64,000 nt of DNA, from the NCBI RefSeq assembly GCF_040096615.1, contig NZ_JBBMEJ010000002.1, positions 62,001 through 126,000 on the forward strand, in the 5' to 3' direction. The stretch is from Blautia_A aquisgranensis. GTDB lineage: Bacteria; Bacillota; Clostridia; Lachnospirales; Lachnospiraceae. The notes under the pieces were generated by a model. The model had not been told where the DNA came from. It worked only from the letters and a program-made list of their open reading frames with translations, and did no database searches. Below are positions 17,233 through 24,892 of the stretch, one piece after another. The position numbers were made by a program, and so were the translations under genes. Numbering within the stretch: position 1 is the stretch's first letter; each line of letters begins with the position of its first letter.

Positions 17233-18699
17233 ATGGCAATACGATCAGTAGAATATCTGCAAAGCCTTGTCCGGGAACTTGCAAAACTTCCGGATGAGAC
17301 TGAGTGGGTAGAATTTAAATGTAATAATAAACAGCCACAGATGATTGGTGAATATATTTCTGCTTTGAGCAATTCAGCAGCATTATGCGAACGACCAAAA
17401 GCATATCTTGTTTGGGGTGTGGATGATGCAACGCACAAAATTGTAGGCACTGAATTTCAGTATCGCAAAATGAAAAAGGGAAATGAGGAATTGGAAGCAT
17501 GGCTTTCCAGGATGCTTTCACCAAGAATTAATTTCCGATTTTTTGAGGTTCCGATGGATGAAGGAATGGTTGTGCTGATGGAGATTCCTTGTGCAGAAAA
17601 ACAGCCGGTACAGTTCGCTGGTGGGGAATATATAAGAATTGGAACAAATAAAAAGAACTTAAAAGAGTATCCGGATAAAGAAAGAGAATTGTGGAGAACA
17701 TTTGATTCCACACCATATGAATTGCGAATTGCGATGGGAAATCTGAATGAGGATGAAATGGTGTCATTACTGGATTATTCTAAATATTATGACAAACTTG
17801 AAATGCCGATTCCGAGAAATCGAGATAAGGTACTAGAAGACCTGCAACATGAAAAATTTATTATGAAAAATGACGCTGGGACATGGGATATCACGAATAT
17901 GGGTGCTTTGATGATTGCAAAAGATTTGAAAAAATTCGAATCTTTGCATAGGAGATCGGTTCGAGTTATTTGGTACAAGGAAAATTCCAGATTGGATGCT
18001 ATAAGAGAAAAGGAATTTTGTGCAGGTTATGCATTTTCACATGAAGAAATCGTGCAGTATATTATGACAATTATTCCGCAAGAAGAAGTCATTGTGGAAG
18101 CTACGAGAAAATCTGTTGTCAGTTTTCCAGAAATCGCTATCCGTGAGTTGCTGGCAAATGCTATGATACATCAGGATCTTCAGCAAAGGGGAACGAATCC
18201 AATGGTGGAGGTGTTTAAAAATCGAATCGAGTTTTCAAATGCCGGAGCACCATTGGTGGCAATCGAAAGAATTGTAGATTCGGTGCCAGTATCCAGAAAT
18301 GAAAACATTGCCGGATTTATGCACAAATGTGGTATTTGTGAGGAGCGTGGCAGTGGTTATGATAAGATTGTTGAAGCAACCGGTAAAAATGAGCTGCTTG
18401 CTCCGAGAATTGAAAATCAGAATAATCAATTCACAAAAGCAATATTGTTTGCAAAAGTACCATTTGAATTAACTACCAAAGAAGATCGGATGCGGACTTG
18501 CTATATGCAGGCGTGTCTAGCATATGTCAATTTTGAAGGTATTTCTAATTCAGATATTCGAAAAATATTTGGTCTGGGAGAAAAAGAGAAGGCCAAGGCA
18601 TCAAGACTTCTTACCAGTGCTGTCGAAGGTGGATATATTAAAGTAATGGACCCGGATACAGCACCAAGATATAAAAAGTACATTCCATATTGGGCATAA
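17233..18699 (+). CDS. AlbA/Schlafen-domain ATP-binding protein
   Basis: About 488 residues. The N-terminal domain (LPDETEWVEFKCNN..GEYISALSNSAAL) is the AlbA_2/Schlafen nucleic-acid-binding fold; a HATPase_c_4-type GHKL domain follows (EIAIRELLANAMIHQDL near residue 305 and GSGYDKIVE near 374), then a C-terminal winged-helix segment. Such proteins are common beside type I restriction systems and in defence islands, usually annotated as putative transcriptional regulators. The start is ATG 17233 with GAGGGTGA upstream; an in-frame GTG at 17203 overlapping the qatD stop is possible. It may regulate or modulate the cargo, or be an additional defence factor. Confidence 0.8.
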   Translation: MAIRSVEYLQSLVRELAKLPDETEWVEFKCNNKQPQMIGEYISALSNSAALCERPKAYLVWGVDDATHKIVGTEFQYRKMKKGNEELEAWLSRMLSPRINFRFFEVPMDEGMVVLMEIPCAEKQPVQFAGGEYIRIGTNKKNLKEYPDKERELWRTFDSTPYELRIAMGNLNEDEMVSLLDYSKYYDKLEMPIPRNRDKVLEDLQHEKFIMKNDAGTWDITNMGALMIAKDLKKFESLHRRSVRVIWYKENSRLDAIREKEFCAGYAFSHEEIVQYIMTIIPQEEVIVEATRKSVVSFPEIAIRELLANAMIHQDLQQRGTNPMVEVFKNRIEFSNAGAPLVAIERIVDSVPVSRNENIAGFMHKCGICEERGSGYDKIVEATGKNELLAPRIENQNNQFTKAILFAKVPFELTTKEDRMRTCYMQACLAYVNFEGISNSDIRKIFGLGEKEKAKASRLLTSAVEGGYIKVMDPDTAPRYKKYIPYWA

Positions 18700-18721
18700 T
18701 TTAAGTTTCGCTAAGTTTCAC
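18698..18721. repeat. 24-bp direct repeat, copy 1
   Basis: An AATTTAAG..TTTCAC repeat that begins within the stop codon of the AlbA-type gene; the second copy at 18837-18860 differs at a single position (C/T). The pair flanks a 115-bp segment containing the terminator. Confidence 0.7.
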
Positions 18722-18762
18722 CTATATAAGCATGTGAGAGAATCTTAATAGAAAAATATGCA

Positions 18763-18809
18763 AAAAAGGCACTGAAAACAATGGATTATCGGTTTTTCAG
18801 TGCCTTTTC
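18763..18809. terminator. Bidirectional terminator ending the defence cargo
   Basis: Stem AAAGGCACTGAAAA paired with TTTTCAGTGCCTTT around a 14-16 nt loop, with A-runs on the left and T-runs on the right, so it can stop transcripts from both the cargo operon and the convergent XRE gene. Confidence 0.85.
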
Positions 18810-18836
18810 CTTGAGTAAAAAGAAAAAAATATAATA

Positions 18837-18860
18837 AATTTAAGTTTTGCTAAGTTTCAC
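18837..18860. repeat. 24-bp direct repeat, copy 2
   Basis: Second copy of the repeat at 18698-18721, one mismatch, located just 3' of the XRE gene. It could be a recombination scar marking a cargo boundary. Confidence 0.7.
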
Positions 18861-18866
18861 TAAGCT

Positions 18867-19427
18867 CTACTCGCTTGATTTCCGCCACTGTTTCGACGGT
18901 TCCCGTTTACCACAATCATCACAGGTCTGTGGCCAGTTGATTTTCCATTCAAAATATTCATCTCTGGTAATCGCACCAGATGTCAGTTCTTCTTTTCTAA
19001 GTGTCCATTCTTTTAGAAAATCATTGAGAATCCCATAATTAAACCACATACCAATAGGCGGATGAGCAGGCCAACTATCAGAATCATGGTAGCGGATAGC
19101 GGTATCGCCACTGGAATTTGATTTTTCGCTTGGATAAGTCTCTAATTGAAAGAGATTAATCATGCCAGGATTAAATTCGTCAATCCAGAACAGGATTTCC
19201 ATCAGTTCAGAAGCATTCATCGTAGTTGGCTCATGCAGTGTCAGTGGATTCACATCCAAAATCTTAGCCATTTCAGTAACCAGATCTTTACGGGGAACCC
19301 GGTAATTAGTTTCATATTGGGCAAGGCGGTTTGCACCTTTATCGCCCCAGCCAAGAGCTGCACCGAGTTCTGCCTGTGTCATATTCCGGAATGTCCGGAT
19401 TTTTTTTATTTTATCACCAATTGTCAT
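18867..19427 (-). CDS. XRE-family repressor of the mobile element
   Basis: 186 residues from ATG 19427 (complement), which has CAGGAAA upstream on that strand; a longer in-frame ORF from 19472 is less likely. The N-terminal about 65 residues are a canonical helix-turn-helix (IGDKIKKIRTFRNMTQAELGAALGWGDKGANRLAQYE). The remainder has no known domain but contains a single CDDC pair (TCDDCGKREPS) near the C-terminus. It is divergent from the excisionase/integrase genes and faces an operator-studded promoter, so it most likely represses excision; the extended C-terminus may sense a signal. There is no LexA-type Ala-Gly cleavage site. Confidence 0.85.
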   Translation of the reverse strand: MTIGDKIKKIRTFRNMTQAELGAALGWGDKGANRLAQYETNYRVPRKDLVTEMAKILDVNPLTLHEPTTMNASELMEILFWIDEFNPGMINLFQLETYPSEKSNSSGDTAIRYHDSDSWPAHPPIGMWFNYGILNDFLKEWTLRKEELTSGAITRDEYFEWKINWPQTCDDCGKREPSKQWRKSSE

Positions 19428-19496
19428 ATCAGATTTCCTGCTTTCTATTTGATAATTCCATTTTACTATCAAAATCTCAGAATGTAAACAGAAACA

Positions 19497-19580
19497 TTCG
19501 CAACTAAGCGAATAAAATGCTTGACATTAACATTAAAGCGAACTATAATAACAGAACAGTAAAGTTCGCATTAAAGCGAA
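19497..19580 (+). promoter_or_regulatory. Excision-module promoter with three XRE operator copies
   Basis: Perfect consensus promoter: TTGACA 19521-19526, 17-nt spacer, TATAAT 19544-19549. Two identical-arm palindromes TTCGC-n6-GCGAA flank it (19497-19512 and 19565-19580), and a degenerate copy TTAAC-n6-GCGAA (19527-19542) fills the spacer. A repressor dimer on these sites would block the promoter. The first site also lies upstream of the divergent XRE gene, allowing autoregulation. Confidence 0.8.
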
Positions 19581-19943
19581 AGTAAAAGCTGAAATGTAAA
19601 TATTTTGTGAATTATCGCAAAAGCAGGTTGGTAAATCGCTTCTGTCAGGCTTTATTAGTGAAAGGATTTTTTAAAATTCCAAAAATCGAATAACATTTTA
19701 CCCTCGCAGGGCTGTATAGATGAGGGGATATTTAAAATCCTTCTTGTACCTTGAAAATTGAATGAGCTGTACACCATATTTTCCTTTATAGAAAATGTAG
19801 CTAACACAGATGCCAAGATCCATAGCTTTTTATGGGGAGCGTTGAAGATACTCCGGAAACGGTCGGTATGTTTGGAAAGAAGCTGCTGACATTCAGAATA
19901 ATTCTGATAGAGGTTGATTGTAACATTGACAGCAGGTGTATGA
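19581..19943. other. Untranslated leader upstream of the excisionase
   Basis: About 360 nt between the operator-bearing promoter and the first credible start codon. Several short open frames exist on both strands, including an antisense one of 100 codons (19655-19957) that I do not accept as a gene. I see no clear structured RNA or terminator. A long leader of this kind before excision genes suggests an extra level of control such as attenuation. Confidence 0.35.
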
Positions 19944-20084
19944 ATGGAAGCCAACACGCCGAACGGAATGGAAAATCATCGTAAGAAGTCTAAACAAAAA
20001 GTAGAGTGTACTGACAACGGGCATAACCGCTGTCTGGGAGGTGATGCAGAAGAATACGAAGGAAAGGAGGTATGTGCATCATGA
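19944..20084 (+). CDS. Possible 46-aa leader peptide coupled to excisionase
   Basis: Open frame of 46 codons from ATG 19944 (AGGTG upstream; a second in-frame ATG at 19968) to TGA 20084, which overlaps the excisionase start in an ATGA arrangement. The peptide is polar, with four cysteine-free basic residues near the middle (HRKKSKQK) and three scattered cysteines. No family recognised. The overlap argues for translational coupling to the excisionase; otherwise it may simply be a chance frame. Confidence 0.4.
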   Translation: MEANTPNGMENHRKKSKQKVECTDNGHNRCLGGDAEEYEGKEVCAS

Positions 20085-20275
20085 GAAAAACAACAGAGTA
20101 TAAGGCTGAGAACCGTCTGACGGTAGATATTGAAGGATTAATGGCAATGTTATCCTGCGGAGAAGTAACTGCAAAGAAAATTGCAGATTATGCAGAAGCA
20201 AGAGTGATTATTGGAAGACGTGTTCTTTATAACGTGGATAAGATAAAAAAATATCTTGATGCAATGGCAGTGTAA
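20081..20275 (+). CDS. xis: Small excisionase-like DNA-binding protein
   Basis: 64 residues: RLTVDIEGLMAMLSCGEVTAKKIADYAEARVIIGRRVLYNVDKIKKYLDAM. This is the winged-helix/MerR-like layout of excisionases of Tn916-type elements (a recognition helix CGEVTAKKIA then a wing and the RRVLYNVDKIKKYL helix). The start ATG 20081 lies 10 nt after AAGGAGG; an earlier in-frame ATG at 20072 is too close. It sits just before the integrase gene, as expected for a recombination directionality factor. Confidence 0.8.
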   Translation: MRKTTEYKAENRLTVDIEGLMAMLSCGEVTAKKIADYAEARVIIGRRVLYNVDKIKKYLDAMAV

Positions 20276-20505
20276 TGAAAGATGAGAAGATAAAATACAA
20301 CAACTTTCCTTCGGAATGAAAAGTAAAAAAGGGAAAATATTCCTGTAAAACAGGCAAATAAAAATTAGCATTTTGCAGGAATTTACCCTTGGAAATCATA
20401 AAATATTATGTTAATCTGTGAGCAGATATCAGACAGTAAATGACTGATACCGACAGGACAAAAATCATTCCGAATAACGAAAAATGAAGTGAAAGGAATG
20501 ATGAT
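20276..20505. other. xis-int intergenic region with hairpin
   Basis: Contains an imperfect inverted repeat (AAGGGAAAATATTCCTG about 20328-20345 against CAGGAATTTACCCTT about 20376-20391). It may be a weak terminator or attenuator that sets the integrase to excisionase ratio. No gene seen. Confidence 0.4.
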
Positions 20506-21729
20506 ATGGCAAGAAAAGATAATAAAGGCAGAAATTTAAAAACAGGTGAATACCAGCGTCCGGATGGACGTTATGAGTATCGCTACAAGGATGAAATTAC
20601 CGGAAAGCGTAATTCGGTTTATGCAGCTGATCTGGCGAGTCTGCGAGAAATGGAAAAGAAGATCAATAAGGATATGGATGATCTGCTTATTACAGACGCC
20701 TCAGTCAAGAAGCTGACCGTAAATACGTTGTTTGAGCGATACATGGCAACAAAGAATATCAAGGAAAGAACGAAAAAGAATTATATTCGTATGTGGGACT
20801 ATCGGATACGAAATACTTTGGGAAACATTCGTGTTGTGGATTTTAAGACATCTCACATAAGGACGTTCTTTTCCGCATTGTCAGATGAAGGACTGGCACA
20901 CAGTACAATCAAAGGCCTTTATGGCTTATTGAATCCCAGTTTTGAACTGGCAGTGGAAGATGGGATTATCCGTAAGAATCCGGTAACTGGAACACTTGGA
21001 GATTATGGGGCTCCGGCAAAAGAGAAAGAAGCACTGACATTGGAACAGCAGGAAAAACTTCTGAAGTTTGTTGAACAGAGTAATGTGTATAAGCCTCATC
21101 TTCCAATGATGCAGGTTATGTTTGGGGCTTGCCTGAGAGTGAGTGAAACCATTGGATTAACCTGGTCAGATGTGGATATGAAGAATCGGGAGATCCATGT
21201 AGGTGGACAGCTTGTATATTATGAAGGTGATGAAGGATATTGTTTTCATGATTCAGAAACCAAAACGGATGCAGGAATCAGAGACATTCCTATGACACAG
21301 ATGGTATATGATGCGTTCCGTAAACAGAGAGAGCTGAACTTGATGCTTGGTTTGCAGAGTAATGTAGAGATCGGTGGACGCAGTGGATTCATCTTCAATA
21401 CAAAGCATGGACGTCCAATCATGCCGGCGGGAGTGAACAGCTTTCTGAAAAATATTGTCAATGCCTATAATAAGAAAGAAAGCAAACTGGCAGAAGAAGA
21501 GAAGCGAGAGCCGGAACTGATGCCTCCCATTTCATCGCATACTCTTCGTCATACGGGATGTACCAGACTGGGTGAGAACAATGTCAATCCCAAAGTTATG
21601 CAGTATGTGATGGGCCATTCAGATGCACAGATCACAATGAATGTCTACAATCATATTGCAGAGAAGTCTCATGTGGAGAACGAGATGTCTAAAATGAACT
21701 TGCCAGAAACCGTACCTGCTGTGGTATAA
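20506..21729 (+). CDS. int: Tn916-type tyrosine integrase
   Basis: 407-residue tyrosine recombinase that catalyses integration and excision. In order: an N-terminal arm-binding domain (YQRPDGRYEYRYKDEITGKR), a SAM-like core-binding domain (about residues 65-160, TVNTLFERYMATKNIKERTK), and the catalytic domain with Arg in ACLRVSETIGLTWSDV (about 213), SHTLRHTGCTRL (His-Leu-Arg-His, about 347) and the nucleophile Tyr in VMGHSDAQITMNVYNHI (about 383). All catalytic residues are intact. Ribosome binding site GAAAGGAATG. The gene ends at the right edge of the element. Confidence 0.95.
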   Translation: MARKDNKGRNLKTGEYQRPDGRYEYRYKDEITGKRNSVYAADLASLREMEKKINKDMDDLLITDASVKKLTVNTLFERYMATKNIKERTKKNYIRMWDYRIRNTLGNIRVVDFKTSHIRTFFSALSDEGLAHSTIKGLYGLLNPSFELAVEDGIIRKNPVTGTLGDYGAPAKEKEALTLEQQEKLLKFVEQSNVYKPHLPMMQVMFGACLRVSETIGLTWSDVDMKNREIHVGGQLVYYEGDEGYCFHDSETKTDAGIRDIPMTQMVYDAFRKQRELNLMLGLQSNVEIGGRSGFIFNTKHGRPIMPAGVNSFLKNIVNAYNKKESKLAEEEKREPELMPPISSHTLRHTGCTRLGENNVNPKVMQYVMGHSDAQITMNVYNHIAEKSHVENEMSKMNLPETVPAVV

Positions 21730-21740
21730 ACCATAAGTCG

Positions 21741-21811
21741 TTGTCGTAAAATGTGGTAAGAAAATCAGACGAATATATTTTTCCAAGAATTTGTGGTAAA
21801 AATGTGGTCAA
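21741..21811 (+). repeat. Four imperfect 10-bp repeats, integrase arm-site candidates
   Basis: Units of the form (A/T)TGT(C/G)GT(A/C)A at 21741, 21751, 21791 and 21802, all in the same orientation just 3' of int. Tyrosine integrases of this class bind such direct repeats near the element end. Binding is inferred. Confidence 0.5.
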
Positions 21812-21849
21812 ATCAAGAAAAACGAGTGCGAAAGCAAGTGAAAAATCCC

Positions 21850-21878
21850 TGTGAAGCCCGTAAAATCAAGGCTTCACA
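21850..21878. repeat. Perfect 9-bp inverted repeat near the element end
   Basis: TGTGAAGCC (21850-21858) and GGCTTCACA (21870-21878) around an 11-nt loop, between the integrase repeats and the Hsp20 promoter, followed by a repeated CTTCACAAAA. It could be the core attachment region or a weak terminator for int. The exact attR cannot be set without the left junction or an empty site. Confidence 0.45.
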
Positions 21879-21895
21879 AAATCTTCACAAAATAA

Positions 21896-21938
21896 TTAGC
21901 ACTCGCCTCTTGACAGTGCTAATAATGCGTGTTATAGT
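21896..21938 (+). promoter_or_regulatory. CIRCE operator overlapping the hsp20 promoter
   Basis: TTAGCACTC-N9-CAGTGCTAA (21896-21922) matches the HrcA-binding CIRCE consensus TTAGCACTC-N9-GAGTGCTAA with one mismatch. The promoter TTGACA (21910-21915), 17-nt spacer, TATAGT (21933-21938) overlaps it, so HrcA would repress Hsp20 until heat or misfolding stress. Confidence 0.88.
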
Positions 21939-22074
21939 ACATACAGAACAAAGGAAGAGAGAAAAGAGAAATCTTCCGGAGAAAGTTCGTACAGAATTTT
22001 CAGATGTTTTCTGAAACAGTAAATTAAAAATGGTTGCGTAGCACGCAGCGAATATAGATCAGGAGGAATGAGTT

Positions 22075-22512
22075 ATGTTAATACCAAGTATTTTCGGAGA
22101 AGATTTATTTGATGATTTTATGGGATATCCTGCAGGCCGTCAGGCAGCTGCCAATGCTTATCCTCAGGTGAAGGATATGATGAAGACAGATATCCGTGAT
22201 GTAGATGGCAATTATGAACTGGAGATCGATCTTCCGGGATTTAAGAAGGAGGATGTGAAGATCCAGCTGAAGAATGGTTATCTGAACATTCAGGCCACCA
22301 GGGAAGAGAAGAAGGACGAGAAGGATGATAAAGGTAAATATGTTCGCAGAGAACGTTATACAGGAACCTGCAACAGAAGCTTTTATGTAGGCTCGAGCAT
22401 TAAGCATGAAGATATCCATGCGAAATATGAGAACGGAATCCTTTATGTAACCTTCCCGAAGGAAGAGACCAAGAAAGAAGCAGAAGAGAAGAAATTTGTT
22501 TCTATTGATTGA
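22075..22512 (+). CDS. hsp20: Hsp20 / alpha-crystallin small heat-shock protein
   Basis: 145-residue ATP-independent holdase chaperone in the cytoplasm. The alpha-crystallin domain spans about residues 36-130: DVDGNYELEIDLPGFKKEDVKIQL opens it and the conserved NGILYVTFPK motif closes it; the short N-terminal arm (IPSIFGEDLFDDFMGYP) is typical. A strong AGGAGG lies upstream. It is the first chromosomal gene beyond the mobile element and carries its own HrcA/CIRCE control. Confidence 0.95.
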   Translation: MLIPSIFGEDLFDDFMGYPAGRQAAANAYPQVKDMMKTDIRDVDGNYELEIDLPGFKKEDVKIQLKNGYLNIQATREEKKDEKDDKGKYVRRERYTGTCNRSFYVGSSIKHEDIHAKYENGILYVTFPKEETKKEAEEKKFVSID

Positions 22513-22679
22513 TCGGCATTTACTTTGAAGCCAATATCCGGAACAACCCAAACGGATATTGCAGAGATAACCAGATAATGGCTGGTTGACCGAATGCGGA
22601 TGATTTTATCCGCCTGACTTAAAACTCCAAATTGCACATTGCATTTGTTTATATAAATGAATATAACCCCCTTTTTTTC

Positions 22680-22714
22680 CACCCCTCTGTCAATGCCCGG
22701 CAGAGGGGTTCTTT
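22680..22714 (+). terminator. Terminator after hsp20
   Basis: CCCCTCTG (22682-22689) pairs with CAGAGGGG (22701-22708), followed by TTCTTT. It lies about 170 nt beyond the hsp20 stop; the intervening stretch holds no gene that I can support. Confidence 0.75.
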
Positions 22715-22753
22715 ATGTTTCAGCCTGAAGTACAGAGGTGAATTCTGATTAAC

Positions 22754-22782
22754 TTTACACTACATCCTCACTCTGTTATACT
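22754..22782 (+). promoter_or_regulatory. Promoter for nucleoside hydrolase
   Basis: TTTACA at 22754-22759, 17-nt spacer, TATACT at 22777-22782, about 70 nt upstream of the start codon. Confidence 0.6.
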
Positions 22783-22853
22783 TGGAACAGATAAACAGCG
22801 GAAATTCAGCAATACTATAAAATTGGGGAAAGAGTTTTTACAGAGGTGAATAT

Positions 22854-23816
22854 ATGGGAGACAGAATCAAGGTTATCATGGACTGTGATCCGGGAATCGA
22901 TGATGGTATTGCGCTGGCATATGCGGCAGCGCATCAGGACGAGCTGGAACTTCTTGCAGTGACAACATTTGCAGGAAATAATACCATTGATAAAGTGACA
23001 AAGAATGCACTGGAGCTGGTAGATTTTTACGGATTGAAGGTTCCGGTGGCAAGAGGCCAGGAACGTCCTCTTGTGAAAGAGGTACTTCATGCGGAAGAAT
23101 TTCACGGAGAGACAGGGCTTGGCCATTGTGTGCTGCCGGAAGCAAAATCAGAGACTGCATCTGACAATGCAGTGCTTTTTAGCCGTGAGCTTCTGAACAG
23201 ACTTCCGGAGGGTGAACAGGTAGTAATGATCGAAACTGCGCCGATGACTAATCTCGCACTTCTGTTGAAGGTTTTTCCTGAAATAAAGAATAAGATTGGA
23301 AAAATTGTATTTATGGGCGGCGCAGCAAAAGGCGGAAACATCACACCGGCAGCAGAATTCAATATTTATGCAGATCCGGAAGCTGCGAAGATCGTATTCG
23401 ATTCCGGTATCCCACTGGTAATGTGCGGACTGGATGCTACCCTGAAATGCAATCTTACCAGAAACCAGATCATGAAATTATGTCAGTCCGGTGATCCGAC
23501 AGCCAGAGCCTGTGGAGATATGGCTGGCTATATACTTGAAAATTCTTCCAAATATCGCTGTGTGGCAAGTATTCACGATGCAGTACCGTTTATGTATCTC
23601 CTTCATCCGGAGTTCTTTAAGACAGAAAAAGTGCTCCTGGATGTGGATTGCTCTGACGGTGCCGGACGGGGTGCCACATTATGCGATTTCCGCTGGTGGC
23701 TTCACGATGAAGAAAAAATAAAAGATATGATTCTGACAGACGCAGATACAGAGCGTTTTCAGCAGGAGCTGTTCGAAGCGATTTATTCTGTTTCTGAGTG
23801 CAGAACCGGGAAATAA
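22854..23816 (+). CDS. Inosine/uridine-preferring nucleoside hydrolase (IUNH)
   Basis: 320-residue enzyme that splits ribonucleosides into base and ribose for salvage. The signature calcium-binding loop DCDPGIDDGIAL is at residues about 10-21, and the second-half metal and substrate segment NIYADPEAAKIVF is near 168-180; SIHDAVPFMYLL near 239 supplies the conserved His-Asp. Length fits the family. Base preference cannot be told from sequence. It is single, with its own promoter and a GAGGTGA ribosome binding site. Confidence 0.9.
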   Translation: MGDRIKVIMDCDPGIDDGIALAYAAAHQDELELLAVTTFAGNNTIDKVTKNALELVDFYGLKVPVARGQERPLVKEVLHAEEFHGETGLGHCVLPEAKSETASDNAVLFSRELLNRLPEGEQVVMIETAPMTNLALLLKVFPEIKNKIGKIVFMGGAAKGGNITPAAEFNIYADPEAAKIVFDSGIPLVMCGLDATLKCNLTRNQIMKLCQSGDPTARACGDMAGYILENSSKYRCVASIHDAVPFMYLLHPEFFKTEKVLLDVDCSDGAGRGATLCDFRWWLHDEEKIKDMILTDADTERFQQELFEAIYSVSECRTGK

Positions 23817-23929
23817 CCGGGATCAGACCATGAAGCAGCTGCGTTCATAAGATATAGAGGAGCAGAACACAGTGCCTGCTCTTCATAAAAATATCTGTGC
23901 ACACTGTCAGATAAGAGGAAAGAAAACCC

Positions 23930-24892
23930 ATGAACTATATAGTATTTGACCTGGAATGGAACCAGAATCCGGATGGAAGAAAGCATCCGGACAGCCGGCT
24001 CCCTTTTGAGATCATCGAGATCGGGGCAGTAAAATTAAATGAAAAAAGAGAGATCATAGACACTTTTCAGTGCCTGATCAAGCCCAAGGTGTACCACTGG
24101 ATTCATGACAGCATTCATGAAGTGATCCATGTGGATTTTCATGAGCTTGAGAACGGGATTCCTTTTCCGAGGGCGATTCGGAATTTCCTGGAATGGTGTG
24201 GACCGGAATATCGATTTTTTACCTGGGGAGATCAGGATGTGATGGAGCTCCAGCGTAACATGAAGTACTATAATCTTCTGAAGCTGATCCCCGGACCTGT
24301 TCATTATTATGATGTACAGAAGCTTTTCAGTGTGAAATTTGAAGACGGGATTTCCAGACGTTCTCTGGAATATGCTATTGATTATCTGAAATTTCCAAAA
24401 AACCGGGATTTTCACAGAGCACTGGCAGATGCCAGTTATACGGCAAGGATTCTTCTGGAAATTGATGAAGCATGTATGATTCGTCATCCTTCTCTGGATG
24501 TATACCAGAATCCGAAATCAAAGGCTAAGGAAATATACATTTCCTATACAGATCATGATAAATTCGTATCCAGGGAATTTGTGTCAAAGGAACGTCTGAT
24601 GAAGGACCGAACTATGATAAGTACCATGTGTCCCATCTGCAGATGTCCTGCAAAACGGAAGATCCGCTGGTTCAGTACCAACAATTCCAAGGTATATTAC
24701 AGCCTTGCTCTCTGCCATGAGCATGGACCGGTTGCAGGAAAGATCCGCATCCGCAAAACCGACGCCGGAAAATATTTCGGAGTAAAAACCCTGAGAGTAC
24801 AGGATACAGAAGCGGCGGATGAGATCCGCGAAAAACACGAATCACTCCGCCGCAAGAAACTTTTAAGAAGAAGCCTGGAGAAGCAGGTCTGA
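23930..24892 (+). CDS. DEDDh 3'-5' exonuclease with C-terminal Cys/His motif
   Basis: 320 residues. An exonuclease RNase T/DNA pol III epsilon-type domain of the ERI-1/KapD-like group occupies residues 1-185: FDLEWNQN (Exo I), FFTWGDQDV (Exo II) and HRALADASYTARIL (Exo III His/Asp) hold the catalytic DEDDh residues. The C-terminal about 100 residues add CPICRCPAKRK and a later CHEHG, which look like a zinc-binding CxxC/CxxH pair. This suggests binding of structured RNA or DNA; the substrate is unknown. The 3' end overlaps the convergent carboxypeptidase gene by 30 nt. Confidence 0.85.
   Translation: MNYIVFDLEWNQNPDGRKHPDSRLPFEIIEIGAVKLNEKREIIDTFQCLIKPKVYHWIHDSIHEVIHVDFHELENGIPFPRAIRNFLEWCGPEYRFFTWGDQDVMELQRNMKYYNLLKLIPGPVHYYDVQKLFSVKFEDGISRRSLEYAIDYLKFPKNRDFHRALADASYTARILLEIDEACMIRHPSLDVYQNPKSKAKEIYISYTDHDKFVSREFVSKERLMKDRTMISTMCPICRCPAKRKIRWFSTNNSKVYYSLALCHEHGPVAGKIRIRKTDAGKYFGVKTLRVQDTEAADEIREKHESLRRKKLLRRSLEKQV

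Noticed and set aside
19655..19957. 100-codon minus-strand frame between XRE and excisionase genes
   Set aside because: No credible ribosome binding site and it runs against the likely xis leader transcript; no family recognised.
21793..22014. 73-codon frame spanning the element end and the hsp20 promoter
   Set aside because: It crosses the CIRCE/promoter region and the terminal palindrome; regulatory DNA explains the sequence better.
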